Shown in pieces: positions 1-9,536 of a stretch of 64,000 bases of DNA. A program made the translations under genes and the position numbers. Origin of the DNA: Symbiodinium natans. Lineage: Eukaryota > Sar > Dinophyceae > Suessiales > Symbiodiniaceae. Position 1 is the first letter of the stretch, and each line of letters opens with the position of its first letter. The stretch is from positions 303,852 to 367,851 of the forward strand of contig CAJNDS010002197.1 in NCBI GenBank assembly GCA_905221605.1, given 5' to 3'. The notes under the pieces were generated by a model. It searched no databases. It was given only the letters and a program-made list of their open reading frames with translations, and was not told the DNA's origin.

Positions 1-220
1 AGTTTGACCTTAAACTACGCACGGGTCCTTCTCGGTGTATTCCTTGGGTCAGGGCTAGAGGGCTCACTGGTTCCTAACCCCAAACCCCAACACCCCAGCA
101 CCCCAGCACCCCGACACCCCGACACGCCAACACCCCAACACCCCAACACCCAAACCCCAAACCCCAAACACCAAACCCTAAACCCCAAACCCTAAACCCT
201 AAACCCTAAACCCTACTCAG

Positions 221-319
221 GCGCAAGCTGCCGTCGCAAAGTCGCCAGCCGCACGCTCGGGGCCTGCGTCTGTCGCGCGCTTCTGGAGAGCTTCCGGGAG
301 GCCAGGGCTAGGGATCCAG
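221..319 (+). CDS. Unit A exon 1 (first complete exon in the window)
   Basis: Acceptor CTCAG ends at 220 directly after a CCCTAAA tract; donor is CAG|GTAGGG at 320. The 99 nt are open in frame 0 (ending RFWRASGRPGLGIQ) and in frame 2 (containing CRALLESFREARARDP). Frame 0 joins in phase 0 to the exon at 1132. Product not recognised; the gene's 5' part lies outside the window. Confidence 0.5.
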
Positions 320-1131
320 GTAGGGTTTAGGGTTTAGGGTTTAGGGTTTAGGATTTAGGGTTTAGGGTTTAGGGTTTAGGGTTGAGGGTTGAGGGCTGAG
401 GGTTTAGGGTTTAGGGCTTAGGGTTTGGGGTTTAGGGTTTAGGGTTTAGGGTCAGGGTTTAGGGTTTAGTGTGTAGGGCTCAGGGTTCCGGGTTTATAGG
501 GTTTAGGGTTCAGGGTTTAGGGTTTAGGGTTCAGGGTTCAGGGTGCGAGGTTCGGAGTTTAGGGTTTATGGTTCAGGGGATTTGAGGATTCAGGGGATCT
601 AGCGTTTATCCTGACCTACCTTCTTGCAAATGGCTACAAATAGCCGCGTCTAAACAGGGTTTGCAGTCGCTTTGCTGTTCTAAGTTGGGCCCGAAGCCCT
701 AAACCCTAAACCCCAAACCTCCGAACAGGGGCTGCCCAACCCTGACCTGGGACCCTATCGGATTTTCGGGGTCCCCCCAAAACCCTAAAACCCTTGAACA
801 AACGAAGCCCCGCAAACGCCCGCCCAAAACAAGGACAGGAGGCCCCAAAACCCTAAACCCGGAACATAAACCCCAAACCCTAAACCCTAGACCCGGAACA
901 TAAGTCCCAGACCCTATACCTCAAACCCTAAACCCCAAGCCCCAAACCCCAAACCCTAAACCCCAAACCCCAAACCCTAAACCCCAAACCCCAAACCCCA
1001 AACCCTAACCCCAAACCCTAAACCCCAAACCCCAAACCCTAAACCCCAAACCCCAAACCCTAACCCCAAACCCTAAACCCTAAACCCTAAACCCCAAACC
1101 CTAAACCCTAAACCCTAAACCCAACGGCCAG

Positions 1132-1211
1132 GACTCATGGCCAGAGGCGGAGCCTGAGGAGATCCAGCCGAAGCGCAAGGCTCCTGCAACCCGATGGTCC
1201 CTGATAAGCCG
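1132..1211 (+). CDS. Unit A exon 2
   Basis: Acceptor GGCCAG ends at 1131; donor is taken as GC at 1212-1213, with a GT a few bases later as alternative. Reads DSWPEAEPEEIQPKRKAPAT, a charged stretch, in phase with exon 1 and ending in phase 2. CCCTAAA lies left and TTTAGGG right. Confidence 0.5.
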
Positions 1212-1309
1212 GCTTTGTGGGGCTTAGGGTTTAGGGTTTAGGGTTTAGGGTTTAGGGTTTAGGGTTTAGGGTTTAGGGTTTAGGGTTTAGGCCTGTTTAG
1301 GGTGGTTTC

Positions 1310-1432
1310 ATGGGCCCTTCATGTGGTAACTTACCTTCCTTCAAGGGTTCTGAAGTATGGGCCCTTGGGTTTCCTCCTGTACACAAGGGGAATAGAAGGG
1401 TCCCCCTTTTAAGGGCCCATACGAAGGGACCA
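1310..1432. repeat. Hairpin element, GGGCCCTT family, copy 1
   Basis: About 120 bp with repeated GGGCCCTT / AAGGGCCCAT blocks near both ends and a centre rich in AAGGG and CCCTT, so it can fold. Related copies lie at about 2087-2205 and 31882-32021. It sits in an intron between the two telomere-like tracts. Confidence 0.55.
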
Positions 1433-1710
1433 TGTGGCTGCATCAGGGTTTCCGGGCTGAAGATGACCTGCAAGACAAGTGGCTTCGGTTTGGTGTGCGC
1501 GTGCTCATACCCCGTCAGGAGCCTGGGATGCGATGACGGCTTCGAGGTTAAGGGCTCCTCATGAGCAGCTGACAGTGTTTATGAGGAACCTTAGGTGTAG
1601 AATTCTACAACGGCCTTTGGGGCTTGGGTTACACCCCAAACCCTAAACCCTTACACCCCAAACCCTAAACCCCTAAACCCTCAACCCTCAACCCTAAACC
1701 CCAAACCCAG

Positions 1711-1767
1711 GCACCCACCACAAAGCCAAGCCCTGCTTGGACGCCCTTGGAGGCCACTTTGCGCAGG
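1711..1767 (+). CDS. Unit A exon 3
   Basis: Acceptor CCCAG ends at 1710; donor GC at 1768 (AGG|GCCTGG). The in-phase reading is HPPQSQALLGRPWRPLCA; a second open frame contains CLDALGGHFAQG. Phase 2 in and out. No recognised domain. Confidence 0.45.
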
Positions 1768-2086
1768 GCCTGGGGCTTCGGGATGGTTTTGGGTTTTGGG
1801 TTTTGGGTTTTGGGGGTAGGGGCTAGGGTTTAGGGGATAGGGTTTAGGATTTTCGGGTTTAGGGCTTAGGGTTTAGGGTTGAGGTTTTTTCTTGGGTGCT
1901 TGGTTCGGCAGAATATGGGAAGATCATCAGTGCACCAGAGAGGAACTAAGGCTCCAGGTGTTTCCAGGGGTTTAGGGGGTTGAGGGCTTTAGGGATTTTG
2001 GGGTTTAGGGATTTAGGGGCTTAGGGTTGCCTGAAGCCGACCCTGAGGCTCGGAGACTCCCCATGACTCTTGTTTTTCAAGGCTTT

Positions 2087-2205
2087 TGGGCCCAAAGGCC
2101 TTGTTACACAACTTCCTTCAAAGGCCCTTGGGATGCTTCGGCTATCTAAGGGGGAATATGAGGGGTCCCCTTTTTAAGGGCACATATGAAAGGGGCCATG
2201 TAACT
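2087..2205. repeat. Hairpin element, GGGCCCTT family, copy 2
   Basis: Intronic relative of the element at 1310-1432: GGGCCC near the left end, CCTTCAAAGGCCCTTGGG in the middle, and TTTTTAAGGGCACATATGAAAGGGGCC at the right end. More diverged than the copy at 31882-32021. Confidence 0.45.
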
Positions 2206-2500
2206 ACCCGAAGCGAGCCTAGGGCTTAGGGTTCAGGGGGCTATGGTTTTCGGGGTTTACGGTTCGAGGCTTGTAAACTTTTTCGGGCCACGGGCTGGTA
2301 TGGCCTGAGCTGGCTCAAAAGCTGGGTGCTTTTGGAGGTTGAGCCCCCTAAACCCCAAGCTCCTAAACCCTAAGCCGTTTACCCTCAACTCTACATGGTC
2401 GAGAGGCACCACCCGTAGATCGGAATGCTTAAACCCTAAACCCTAAACCCTAAAACACTGAACCCTAAACCCCAAACCCCAAACCCTAAACCTAGAACAG

Positions 2501-2573
2501 AAGATATTACGGCAAGCATGGTTTCGTACTTGCAGGACGGCAGTCGACGAAGATCTGCGCACCCGGAATCCAG
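2501..2573 (+). CDS. Unit A exon 4
   Basis: Acceptor AACAG ends at 2500 after a CCCTAAA tract; donor CAG|GTATTG at 2574. Entered in phase 2 it reads YYGKHGFVLAGRQSTKICAP and ends in phase 0, matching the next exon. Confidence 0.6.
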
Positions 2574-2720
2574 GTATTGGGCTTTCGGAAACACTAGCCC
2601 CAAGCTAGCCTCCAAAATCCTAAGCCCTAGACCCGAAACCCAAAACCCTAAACCCTAAACCCTAAACCCTAAACCCTTAACCCTAAACCCTAAACCCTAA
2701 ACCATTCTCTTCTTTCTCAG

Positions 2721-2800
2721 GGCGGCCCCAAAGCCTTCGACCTTAAATCCCAGCTGAAACCCGGTCCGCAGGCACACCGGCAGGCCACACAGGACGGCAG
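2721..2800 (+). CDS. Unit A exon 5
   Basis: Strong acceptor (TTCTCTTCTTTCTCAG) ends at 2720; donor GGCAG|GTGCG at 2801, followed at once by (TTTAGGG)n. Phase-0 reading GGPKAFDLKSQLKPGPQAHR; ends in phase 2. One of the clearest exon boundaries in the window. Confidence 0.7.
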
Positions 2801-3859
2801 GTGCGAAGGGTTTAGGGTTTAGGGTTTAGGGTTTAGGGTTTAGGGTTTAGGGTTTAGGGTTTAGGGTTTAGGGTTTAGGGTTCCAGCTTAGAGCATTTTG
2901 GGGTTCAGGGTTTAGGGCTTGTAGAAGTTCGGGGTTTTCGGCCTGAGGGTTTAGGGTTTAGGGTTTAGGGTCTAGGGTCTAGGGTCTAGGGTCTAGGGGG
3001 GTGTTTGGGCAGAGGGTTTAGGGGTCCGGGTGCTTAGGTTTCGAGTTCACGCAAGGTTAGTAATAGGGAAAGCGTCCTTTGCAAACACACAGAAGATGTC
3101 CATAACCGAAACTTTGAGGAAACCCATGCCAAAATGAATGTGCAGGGTTCAGGGTGCGAGGGTCCTAAACCCACGCAGGCAAAGGCTTCAAGACTTTTGT
3201 GGCTTGTGCGAGTCAAGGCTTAGGGTTTGAAACCCTTTGGTTTTGGATTTAGGTTATTCTAGGTAGGGATTTGTTGAGTTCTGCTTGCAGGTTCAGTTCA
3301 GGGTACGCACAACCCCAATTAGAACTTTACTTACAAGCCGCCTAAGTCCCTAAGTAGGTTAGCAGTCGACATGTAATTGGGGTTACACGTACTCCAAGTG
3401 GTTCTGTTTGAGCCCCCCCACGCAACGCTAAACCCCAAACCTATAAACCCTAAACCCAAACCCTAAACCCCAAACCCTTAACCCCAAAACCCAAACCCCA
3501 AACCCCAAACCCTAAACCCCAAACCCCAAACCCCAAACCCCAAAACCCCAAACCCCAAACCCTAAACCCCAAACCCTAAACCCTAAACCCCAAACCCTAA
3601 ACCCCAAACCCTAAACCCAAACCCCAAACCCCAAACCCTAAACCCCAAACCCCAAACCCTAAACCCCAAACCCTAAACCCCAAACCCTAAACCCTAAACC
3701 CCAAACCCTAAACCCCAAACCCCAAACCCCAAACCCTAAACCCCACACCCTAAACCCTAAACCCTAAACCCCAAACCCCAAACCCCAAACCCTAAACCCC
3801 AAACCCTAAACCCTAAACCCTTAACCCTAAACCCTAAACCGGCCATCCCAACTCCACAG

Positions 3860-3943
3860 GTCTGCCGGTGTGGCGGCGTTGCGGGCGGCCAAGGCGGACG
3901 TTGCGGCGGAGCAGTCGCTGCAGAGCTTGGAGGCGGACTTAGG
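3860..3943 (+). CDS. Unit A exon 6, coiled-coil-like
   Basis: Acceptor CCACAG ends at 3859. Entered in phase 2 it reads SAGVAALRAAKADVAAEQSL, an Ala-rich heptad-like helix. Donor probably GC at 3944; a GA donor at 3936 is possible. CCCTAAA lies upstream and TTTAGGG/TTTGGGG downstream. Confidence 0.6.
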
Positions 3944-4415
3944 GCTCAGGGTTTAGGGTTTGGGGTTTGGGGTTTAGGGTTTGGGGTTTGGGGTTTGGGG
4001 TTTGGGGTTTGGGGTTTAGGGTTTAGGGTGTGGGTTTGGGGTTTAGGGTTTGGGGTTTAGGGTTTGGGGTTTGGGGTTTAGGGTTTAAGGTTTAGGGTTT
4101 GGGGTTTAGGGTTTGGGGTTTGGGGTGTGGGGTTTAGGGTTTAGGGTTTAGGGTTTAGGGACTTCGGGGCGGGGCTTCAGAGTCCAGTGCTCAGGGCATT
4201 TATAGGGCTGTATGTGGGGCTTCGTGGGCGCTCCCGAAACTGTGGAGAGACATCCCAAACCCTAGACCCTGCCCTGAACCCTGAACCCTAAACCCTAAAC
4301 CCTAAACCCTAAACCCTAAACCCTAAACCCTAACCCTAAACCCTAAACCCGAATGTTCGGGTGTAAGGGGGTTAATATTAAGGGGGAAGGGATTACTGGC
4401 TGTTCTTGGCGCCAG

Positions 4416-4471
4416 GGCTGCGAGCGCAGTAAAAGCACCCTCAATCTCTTCCGAGTTCATGTCGAAGTCCG
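4416..4471 (+). CDS. Unit A exon 7
   Basis: Acceptor GCGCCAG ends at 4415; donor CCG|GTTTAGGG, where the telomere motif itself supplies the GT. In-phase reading AASAVKAPSISSEFMSKS; an alternative frame reads RSKSTLNLFRVHVEV. Ends in phase 1. Confidence 0.55.
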
Positions 4472-4550
4472 GTTTAGGGTTTAGGGTTTAGGGTTTAGGG
4501 TTAGGGTTTAGGGTTTACGGTTTAGGCTTAGGGTTTAGGGCAACGTGCAG

Positions 4551-4607
4551 ACGGTGAAGCACGTCAGAAGGTGGAACGCCACCAAATGTCGGGGCCTGTG
4601 GGGCCTA
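4551..4607 (+). CDS. Unit A exon 8
   Basis: Non-telomeric island with TTTAGGG on both sides; acceptor GTGCAG ends at 4550. Entered in phase 1 it reads GEARQKVERHQMSGPVGP. The intron before it (4472-4550) is 79 nt of almost pure TTTAGGG. The donor is uncertain (GT at 4608 or at 4598). Confidence 0.45.
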
Positions 4608-5098
4608 GTTGCAGCTTCGGGCTCAGGGTTGCGAGCTTTTGGGCTTTGGGGTTTAGGGTTTAGGGTTTAGGGTTTAGGGTTTAGGGCTTCACCCCCAAAC
4701 CGAGACTTTTAACCGATAAGCTGAGAATCCTGATCTTCGGGTTTGGGGCCAAAAGGCCCTTAGGGCTTTACGGTTTAGAGTCTGCAGTTTTACGAGCGTA
4801 GGATGATTAGGGGTTTATAGGGCGCCAGGGATGCTAGGTCTGGGTTTAGGGGCTTAGGGTGTACTTGGAGATTCGGGGGTGCTTGTAAACCAAGCAGAAC
4901 TGGACTTATACACCCACCTATAAGCCCCTTAAGTGCCCTACTAGGGTTAGAATTTGGGTTATACGTACAGTTATCACCCTGAACCCTACACCCTAAACCC
5001 TACACCCTAAACCCTAAACCCTACACCCTAAACAGGTACAGATATACTTGGTTAATAAGTACCCTGAATCATCAAGCAGGGTGCAGTTGTCATCACAG

Positions 5099-5158
5099 GC
5101 TCGGCCTCGCCCCAACGGATCGTGACCCGGCACACGCGATGCAGTGCCCATGAGAAGG
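5099..5158 (+). CDS. Unit A exon 9
   Basis: Acceptor CATCACAG ends at 5098; donor AAGG|GTTTAGGG at 5159. Entered in phase 1 it reads SASPQRIVTRHTRCSAHEK and ends in phase 1. The other frames meet stops. Confidence 0.55.
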
Positions 5159-5614
5159 GTTTAGGGTTTAGGGTTTGGGTTTTGGGTTTTGGGTTTTGGG
5201 GTTTGGGGCGTAGGGTTTGGCATGTGCTCGAACACAGCAGAACCCTTTATGGTCAAAATACAGCAGAACCCTTTATGGTCAAAATACGGTTTAGGGTTTT
5301 TTTGTGGATGACTATGGCCAGGTTCTTTAGTATTGTCGGGGTATAGTGGGGATACCACTTCTCTGGCTTTGCCCGTATAAAAACTCATGTCATCATGGAA
5401 TATCTAGTGGTAGGATATTGCTCTCCCCGTTCGGTTTTAGGAATTTGCGGGCTTTATACAGGATGCACGGTGCAGGGTGCCTCAAACCCTCAACCCTCGA
5501 TCAACCCTCAACCCTAAACCCTAAACCCTAACCCTAAACCCTAAACCCTATAACCCTAAGCCCTAAGCCCTAAGCCCTAAGCCCTAAACCCTAAAACCAA
5601 AACCGGCTGACCAG

Positions 5615-5657
5615 GCCCACGGATTGTAGACGCGCTGCTCAGCAAGACTCTCGCACG
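5615..5657 (+). CDS. Unit A exon 10
   Basis: Acceptor GACCAG ends at 5614. In-phase reading PRIVDALLSKTLA with a GT donor at 5658 joins in frame to the last exon. Alternatively it extends to a GC donor at 5707 in another frame (PTDCRRAAQQDSRTVGWQ). The 3' boundary is the weak point. Confidence 0.45.
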
Positions 5658-5823
5658 GTCGGCTGGCAAACTCCCAAGGACAGTTTCTCGACAACCCTCG
5701 AGCTAAAGGCTGGTTGAGATACCACGAGTTCACGAAATCCCTCAACTGCAACCTCCTGAACCCCTCAACCCGAAGACTGCAAAAACCCTGAGCCTTGACA
5801 CGCTACACCCCAAACCTACACAG

Positions 5824-5887
5824 GCTTCCAAAGACCGATCTGTGGAAGCTCTTACTGGAGATGCCCGGCTACCCAAAGCTGCCGTAA
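5824..5887 (+). CDS. Unit A terminal exon with stop
   Basis: Acceptor CTACACAG ends at 5823. Entered in phase 2 it reads LPKTDLWKLLLEMPGYPKLP followed by TAA at 5885-5887. Only about 70 bp separate this stop from the start codon of the sulfotransferase gene. If the GTAAAC at 5884 were a donor instead, the reading would pass in frame into unit B. Confidence 0.55.
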
Positions 5888-5954
5888 ACTGTAAACCCTA
5901 AACCCTGAGCTTTTGCAAGTCACCTGCAGATGCCATGGGTATCCGGTGAACTCC
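5888..5954 (+). promoter_or_regulatory. Very short intergenic spacer and leader acceptor of unit B
   Basis: The spacer contains CTGTAAACCCTAAACCCTGAG and then a pyrimidine-containing acceptor TCACCTGCAG ending at 5929, 25 nt before the chosen ATG. In dinoflagellates every nuclear mRNA gets a trans-spliced leader at such an AG (established knowledge); its use here is inferred. Confidence 0.4.
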
Positions 5955-7023
5955 ATGAAGTTGTCTGCTATCCTGGCCACCCTAGTATTCCTTGCCGCAG
6001 TCTTCCTGTTGGTCGGTGGAATCTATCGAAGCCATCACAAGTTCTTGGGCCAAACCCTGCACGGCTGCACCAACTATGGAAGTCGGGATGTTCCAAGAGG
6101 TCCGCCCTCACAGTCAGATATCGGCTTCAGCAAGCAGCTTCCGGCCCACTGGTTACGGACCATCGTGATTCCAGACGCCAAGCTGATCTTTTGTCCTCAG
6201 TACAAAGTGGGCACCAGAGAGTACTTGCGGCTTCTGCAATGGCTGGATGGTCAGGACTATAATCGTCGTCCGCAGGAGCAGACCCATAGTGTTAGGAGAA
6301 ACAGCTTCAATCTGACAGAGTTGGAAGAGTTTGGAAACGAAGCTGCTTTGCGCATGATGTTCGACTCAGACTGGGCTAAGTTGGTCGTTGTCCGTGATCC
6401 GCTGGATCGCTTGCGCTCAGCATATTTCGATAAGATACGCCGCGAAAAAGCGCCCACAAAATTTGCGAAGGCACTGAATGTACCAGTTCAGGCTCTGAAG
6501 AACTTAAGCTTTGCTGCTTTTGTGAGAAGAGTCGGTGCTCAAATGAAGCGCAAGGTGGCGAATATCCACTGGGGGATGCAGGCGCAAGCATGCGGCTTGA
6601 GGCGTTTCAAGAAGTGCTACCAATATGTGCTGCACATGGGCCTCGACAAGGGCACCCATCCGATGTTGCGTGATTGTGTACTTCGGATCATGGTGAGCAG
6701 ACGGAGCGACTCAAAGCTCCCCACGCCGCAAGACATTGTTGCCTCTGACACAACCAAAGGCATACTGCAAAGGCACCAGACTGACTCAAGCCTCGACATC
6801 TTCGACAAGATCTATGATAAGGCAGGATGGGCTATTCGGCCTTATAATCCTCACAAGCAGCCCTATAAATGGCCTGTTTAAGGGGTTATGGGGTGTACTA
6901 GCCCGTCCTGATAAGGCCACTTGCACACGGGCTCTCCGCATCTACGCGGAGGACTACGACCTTTTCGCGCTGCCCAGGCCTACCTGTCATGACACTCCCC
7001 CTCGTGTAAGGTGGCCAGTGTAG
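5955..7023 (+). CDS. Carbohydrate sulfotransferase (Sulfotransfer_2-like), two exons
   Basis: Exon 1 is 5955-6875, intron 6876-6915 (40 nt, GT...AG, phase 0), exon 2 is 6916-7023 with TAG. The product is about 342 aa. The start is the first ATG (MKLSAIL...), directly before a signal-anchor membrane segment (residues about 5-23), giving type II Golgi topology. CPQYKVGTREY (about 80-90) matches the 5'-phosphosulfate loop, and VRDPLDRLRSAY (about 146-157) the 3'-phosphate loop of PAPS-dependent HNK-1/chondroitin-type carbohydrate sulfotransferases. A downstream HWGMQ...C region also fits. Exon 2 supplies the usual C-terminal end (RIYAEDYDLF); without it the protein would stop early at a TAA inside the intron. 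Expected role: transfer of sulfate from PAPS to a glycan in the Golgi lumen; the acceptor sugar cannot be inferred. There are no telomere-motif introns inside the gene. Confidence 0.85.
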
Positions 7024-7104
7024 CTGAAACTCCTGAGGGGCCCTAAACCCTAAACCCTACACCCTAAACCCTAAACCCCCTAAACCCTAAACTCTGCCAA
7101 CCAG

Positions 7105-7232
7105 GGTCTACGTAAGGGGAGGTGTACGATCCAAAGCTGTCAGTTGCATTTCACGGATGCACCCGCGATGGGCTGCGCATGCACAAGATCGGATGTGGTG
7201 CAAAAAGCGTGCGCGAGTCTTCCTGAAGCAAG
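7105..7232 (+). CDS. Unit C exon 1, basic protein segment
   Basis: Acceptor GCCAACCAG ends at 7104 after CCCTAAA; donor AAG|GTCATG at 7233. The 128 nt are open in two frames; the more protein-like contains CISRMHPRWAAHAQDRMWCK and ends in phase 1. It may be the first coding exon of a gene directly behind the sulfotransferase, as it has internal ATGs. Confidence 0.55.
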
Positions 7233-8228
7233 GTCATGGGTTTTGATCGGAATGATGGGGCGATTTTGGCTGGGCTTTGCCAGCGTGAGGTCCCTGTAAT
7301 TCTTGGGGGTCGTCATTGTCCCAGAGGCCTCAGCCTCCCACCCCAGAAGTGATCATTTGTCAAGTAGCAGATGGAGCATGACGTATACCTACTGGCTCTT
7401 AGTAGGGAAGGAGGGAATTAGGTACCTTATATCCCCCTATATTTACCCTTCTAGGGTACCTAATTCTAAACCCTAAAACCTAAACCCTAAACCCTGGCGG
7501 GGTTAAGGGTCTATAGGGTTACGGGGAGGGGCGGGAGGGAGTATCTCGATGTCCGAGCTTGCGTGAGTAGATAACATAGTCTGAGAGATGCATATATATA
7601 TATATGTCTACACGCAACATATGTCCGTTTTCAAGAAGTATATATATATACATATACGCACATACATATATACATATAATGGAATGTTAGTTCTCTTTTA
7701 AGGGGTTCCAGAAGCACAAAACTCGCAAGCATTGCTGTAAACGGAGCCTAATGTTGAACTGATGCAGGTGATAAACTGCATATTCTTTTGAGAAGAGAAG
7801 ACCTTAACACAGGACCCCCCCTCATTCCTGGGAAATCCTGATTTTTGGGGCGGCCGCGGGCATTTAGGGTTTACGCAGGGAGGCCTCCAAAAGGGTACAG
7901 GGTTTAGGGTTTAGGGTTTTGGGTTTAGGACAAAGAAACAAGGTATATAACCCTAAACCTTAAAGCCGTAAAGTCTTCTCTGGCAGGTCTTCATGGCATT
8001 GGGGTTTGCTAGGGGTTTAGGGTCAGTGCCCTGCATAAACTTGAAGATCCAACCCCTATAGAGGCCAAGGAGTCTCCTTGGAACGGTGTAGGGTTTAGGG
8101 TTTAGGGTTTAGGGTTTGGGGTTTGGGGTTTAGGGTTTAGGGGTTTAGGGGGTATAAGCCTTCTTGCCACCCTAAACCCTAAACCGTACACCCTAAACCC
8201 TACACCCTAAGCGCACTCCCTTGCTCAG

Positions 8229-8297
8229 GAACCCGGAGACCGCTACCTTCCAACGCCGAGGGACGGTACGGGGGGCCGCACCAGAGGAGACCGGGGG
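8229..8297 (+). CDS. Unit C exon 2
   Basis: Acceptor CTTGCTCAG ends at 8228; a GC donor near 8298 or a GA donor near 8302. All three frames are open (for example EPGDRYLPTPRDGTGGR in frame 0), so the frame is undecided. CCCTAAA lies left and TTTAGGG right. Confidence 0.45.
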
Positions 8298-8651
8298 GCG
8301 GGACTTAGGGTTCGTATTCTGGGGGGTTGGGAGTGGGGTTTAGGGTTTAGGGTTTAGGGTTTAGGGTTTAGGGTTTAGGGTTTAGGGTTTACCCAAACAC
8401 CCTAAACCCCAACCCTGACCCAAAAATCTCCAAAGCCCCGCAAGCCCGAAACTCCCACGCCTCAAGAGGGTTTCGGGTTTAGGGTTTAGGGCCCCTGAAC
8501 CCTAAACCCTAAACCCTAAACCCTAAACCCTAAACCCTAAACCCTAAACCCTGAACCCTGAACCCTAAACCCTAAACCCTAAACCTAAACACTACACAGT
8601 AAACCCCCAGCCCCGCCCCGCCCCGCCCAAAAGGAGTCCCGGGCTTTGCAG

Positions 8652-8700
8652 AAGACGAATCGCGAGAGCGCGCCGGAGCCCGACGTCCGGTCCCGAAGCG
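8652..8700 (+). CDS. Unit C exon 3
   Basis: Acceptor GGCTTTGCAG ends at 8651; donor GCG|GTATTG at 8701. 49 nt, all frames open (for example TNRESAPEPDVRSRS). Followed by a long perfect TTTAGGG array. Confidence 0.45.
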
Positions 8701-9367
8701 GTATTGGGGATTGAGTCTTGTGTGTTAAAGGGCTTAGGGGGTTTAAGGTTGGGTTTAGGGTTTAGGGTTTAGGGTTTAGGGTTTAGGGTTTAGGGTTTAG
8801 GGTTTAGGGTTTAGGGTTTAGGGTTTAGGGTTTAGGGTTTAGGGTTTAGGGTTTAGGGTTTAGGGTTTAGGGTTTAGGGTGTCGAGTTTAGGGTTGGCTG
8901 AAGGTAAACTGGCTTATCGGGTTAGGGATACACGGGGTCGAGAGGCTTCGTTTTTGGTTTTAAAGGTTTTGTTTAGGCGCCACTCTTGGTTTGAGGATTG
9001 TTGCCGCAAGGGTAGTGGTAAAGGTTTCGGAGGTTTAGATTTGCTTTATGTGTGCATTTACGGGTGCCTTGAATAGAAGGGCTTGTGTCATGAGAATAGC
9101 AACCCCAAGCAGGAACGTTTTGTAGAATTCCCGCATGATTCTAGGAATCTTCTTGCATGACCTGAAACCTCCGGGCCAGGAGCTTGCTTTGTAACTACCC
9201 TGAACCCTAAACCCTAAACTCTCAAGCACTGCTTGCTGACCTAAACCCTAAACCCTAAACCCTAAACCCTAAACCCTAAACCCTAAACCCTAAACCCTAA
9301 ACCCCATGGTCACTCCCAGCCTTAAAACCCCCAAAGTCCCCATCAAACCCGAACTCCTTTGGCTTAG

Positions 9368-9425
9368 CACGGGAAGAATCCTGGAACTCGGGCAGGGGGC
9401 CCCTCTGTAGCATGATTCAGCGAAT
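9368..9425 (+). CDS. Unit C exon 4
   Basis: Acceptor GGCTTAG ends at 9367; donor AAT|GTTAGGG at 9426. Only one frame is open: REESWNSGRGPLCSMIQR. CCCTAAA upstream, TTTAGGG downstream. Confidence 0.45.
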
Positions 9426-9536
9426 GTTAGGGTTTAGGGTTTAGGGTTTAGGGTTCAGGGTTTAGGGTTTAGGGTTTAGGGTTATAGGTTAGAGGTTATA
9501 GGGTTTAGGTTCCTTGAGTATGCTCCCCCCATGATA

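Larger units (their letters stand above)
60..5614. repeat. Telomere-like intron repeats of unit A
   Basis: TTTAGGG-type tracts lie at about 323-590, 1226-1290, 2807-2980, 3942-4160, 4472-4540, 4645-4690 and 5160-5190. CCCTAAA-type tracts lie at about 60-214, 690-1122, 1630-1705, 2428-2495, 2640-2705, 3425-3838, 4258-4350, 4978-5033 and 5484-5600. G-rich tracts follow 5' splice sites and C-rich tracts precede 3' splice sites, so introns are inverted repeats. Many units are degenerate (TTTGGGG, CCCCAAA), arguing against a live chromosome end. The rest of each intron is unique sequence or small hairpin elements; no gene was seen there. Confidence 0.9.

Noticed and set aside
1-220. Chromosome end (true telomere)
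   Set aside because: The CCCTAAA tract at the left end is short and degenerate, and the same motif recurs through all 64 kb in both orientations, so it is interstitial.
5913-5954. Upstream extension of the sulfotransferase to a TTG codon
   Set aside because: The extension lacks an ATG and crosses a probable leader acceptor; the ATG at 5955 directly precedes the signal anchor.
6736-7023. Separate 95-aa gene downstream of the sulfotransferase
   Set aside because: Its C-terminal half is the second exon of the sulfotransferase, joined by a phase-0 40-nt intron; the N-terminal half is an out-of-frame shadow.
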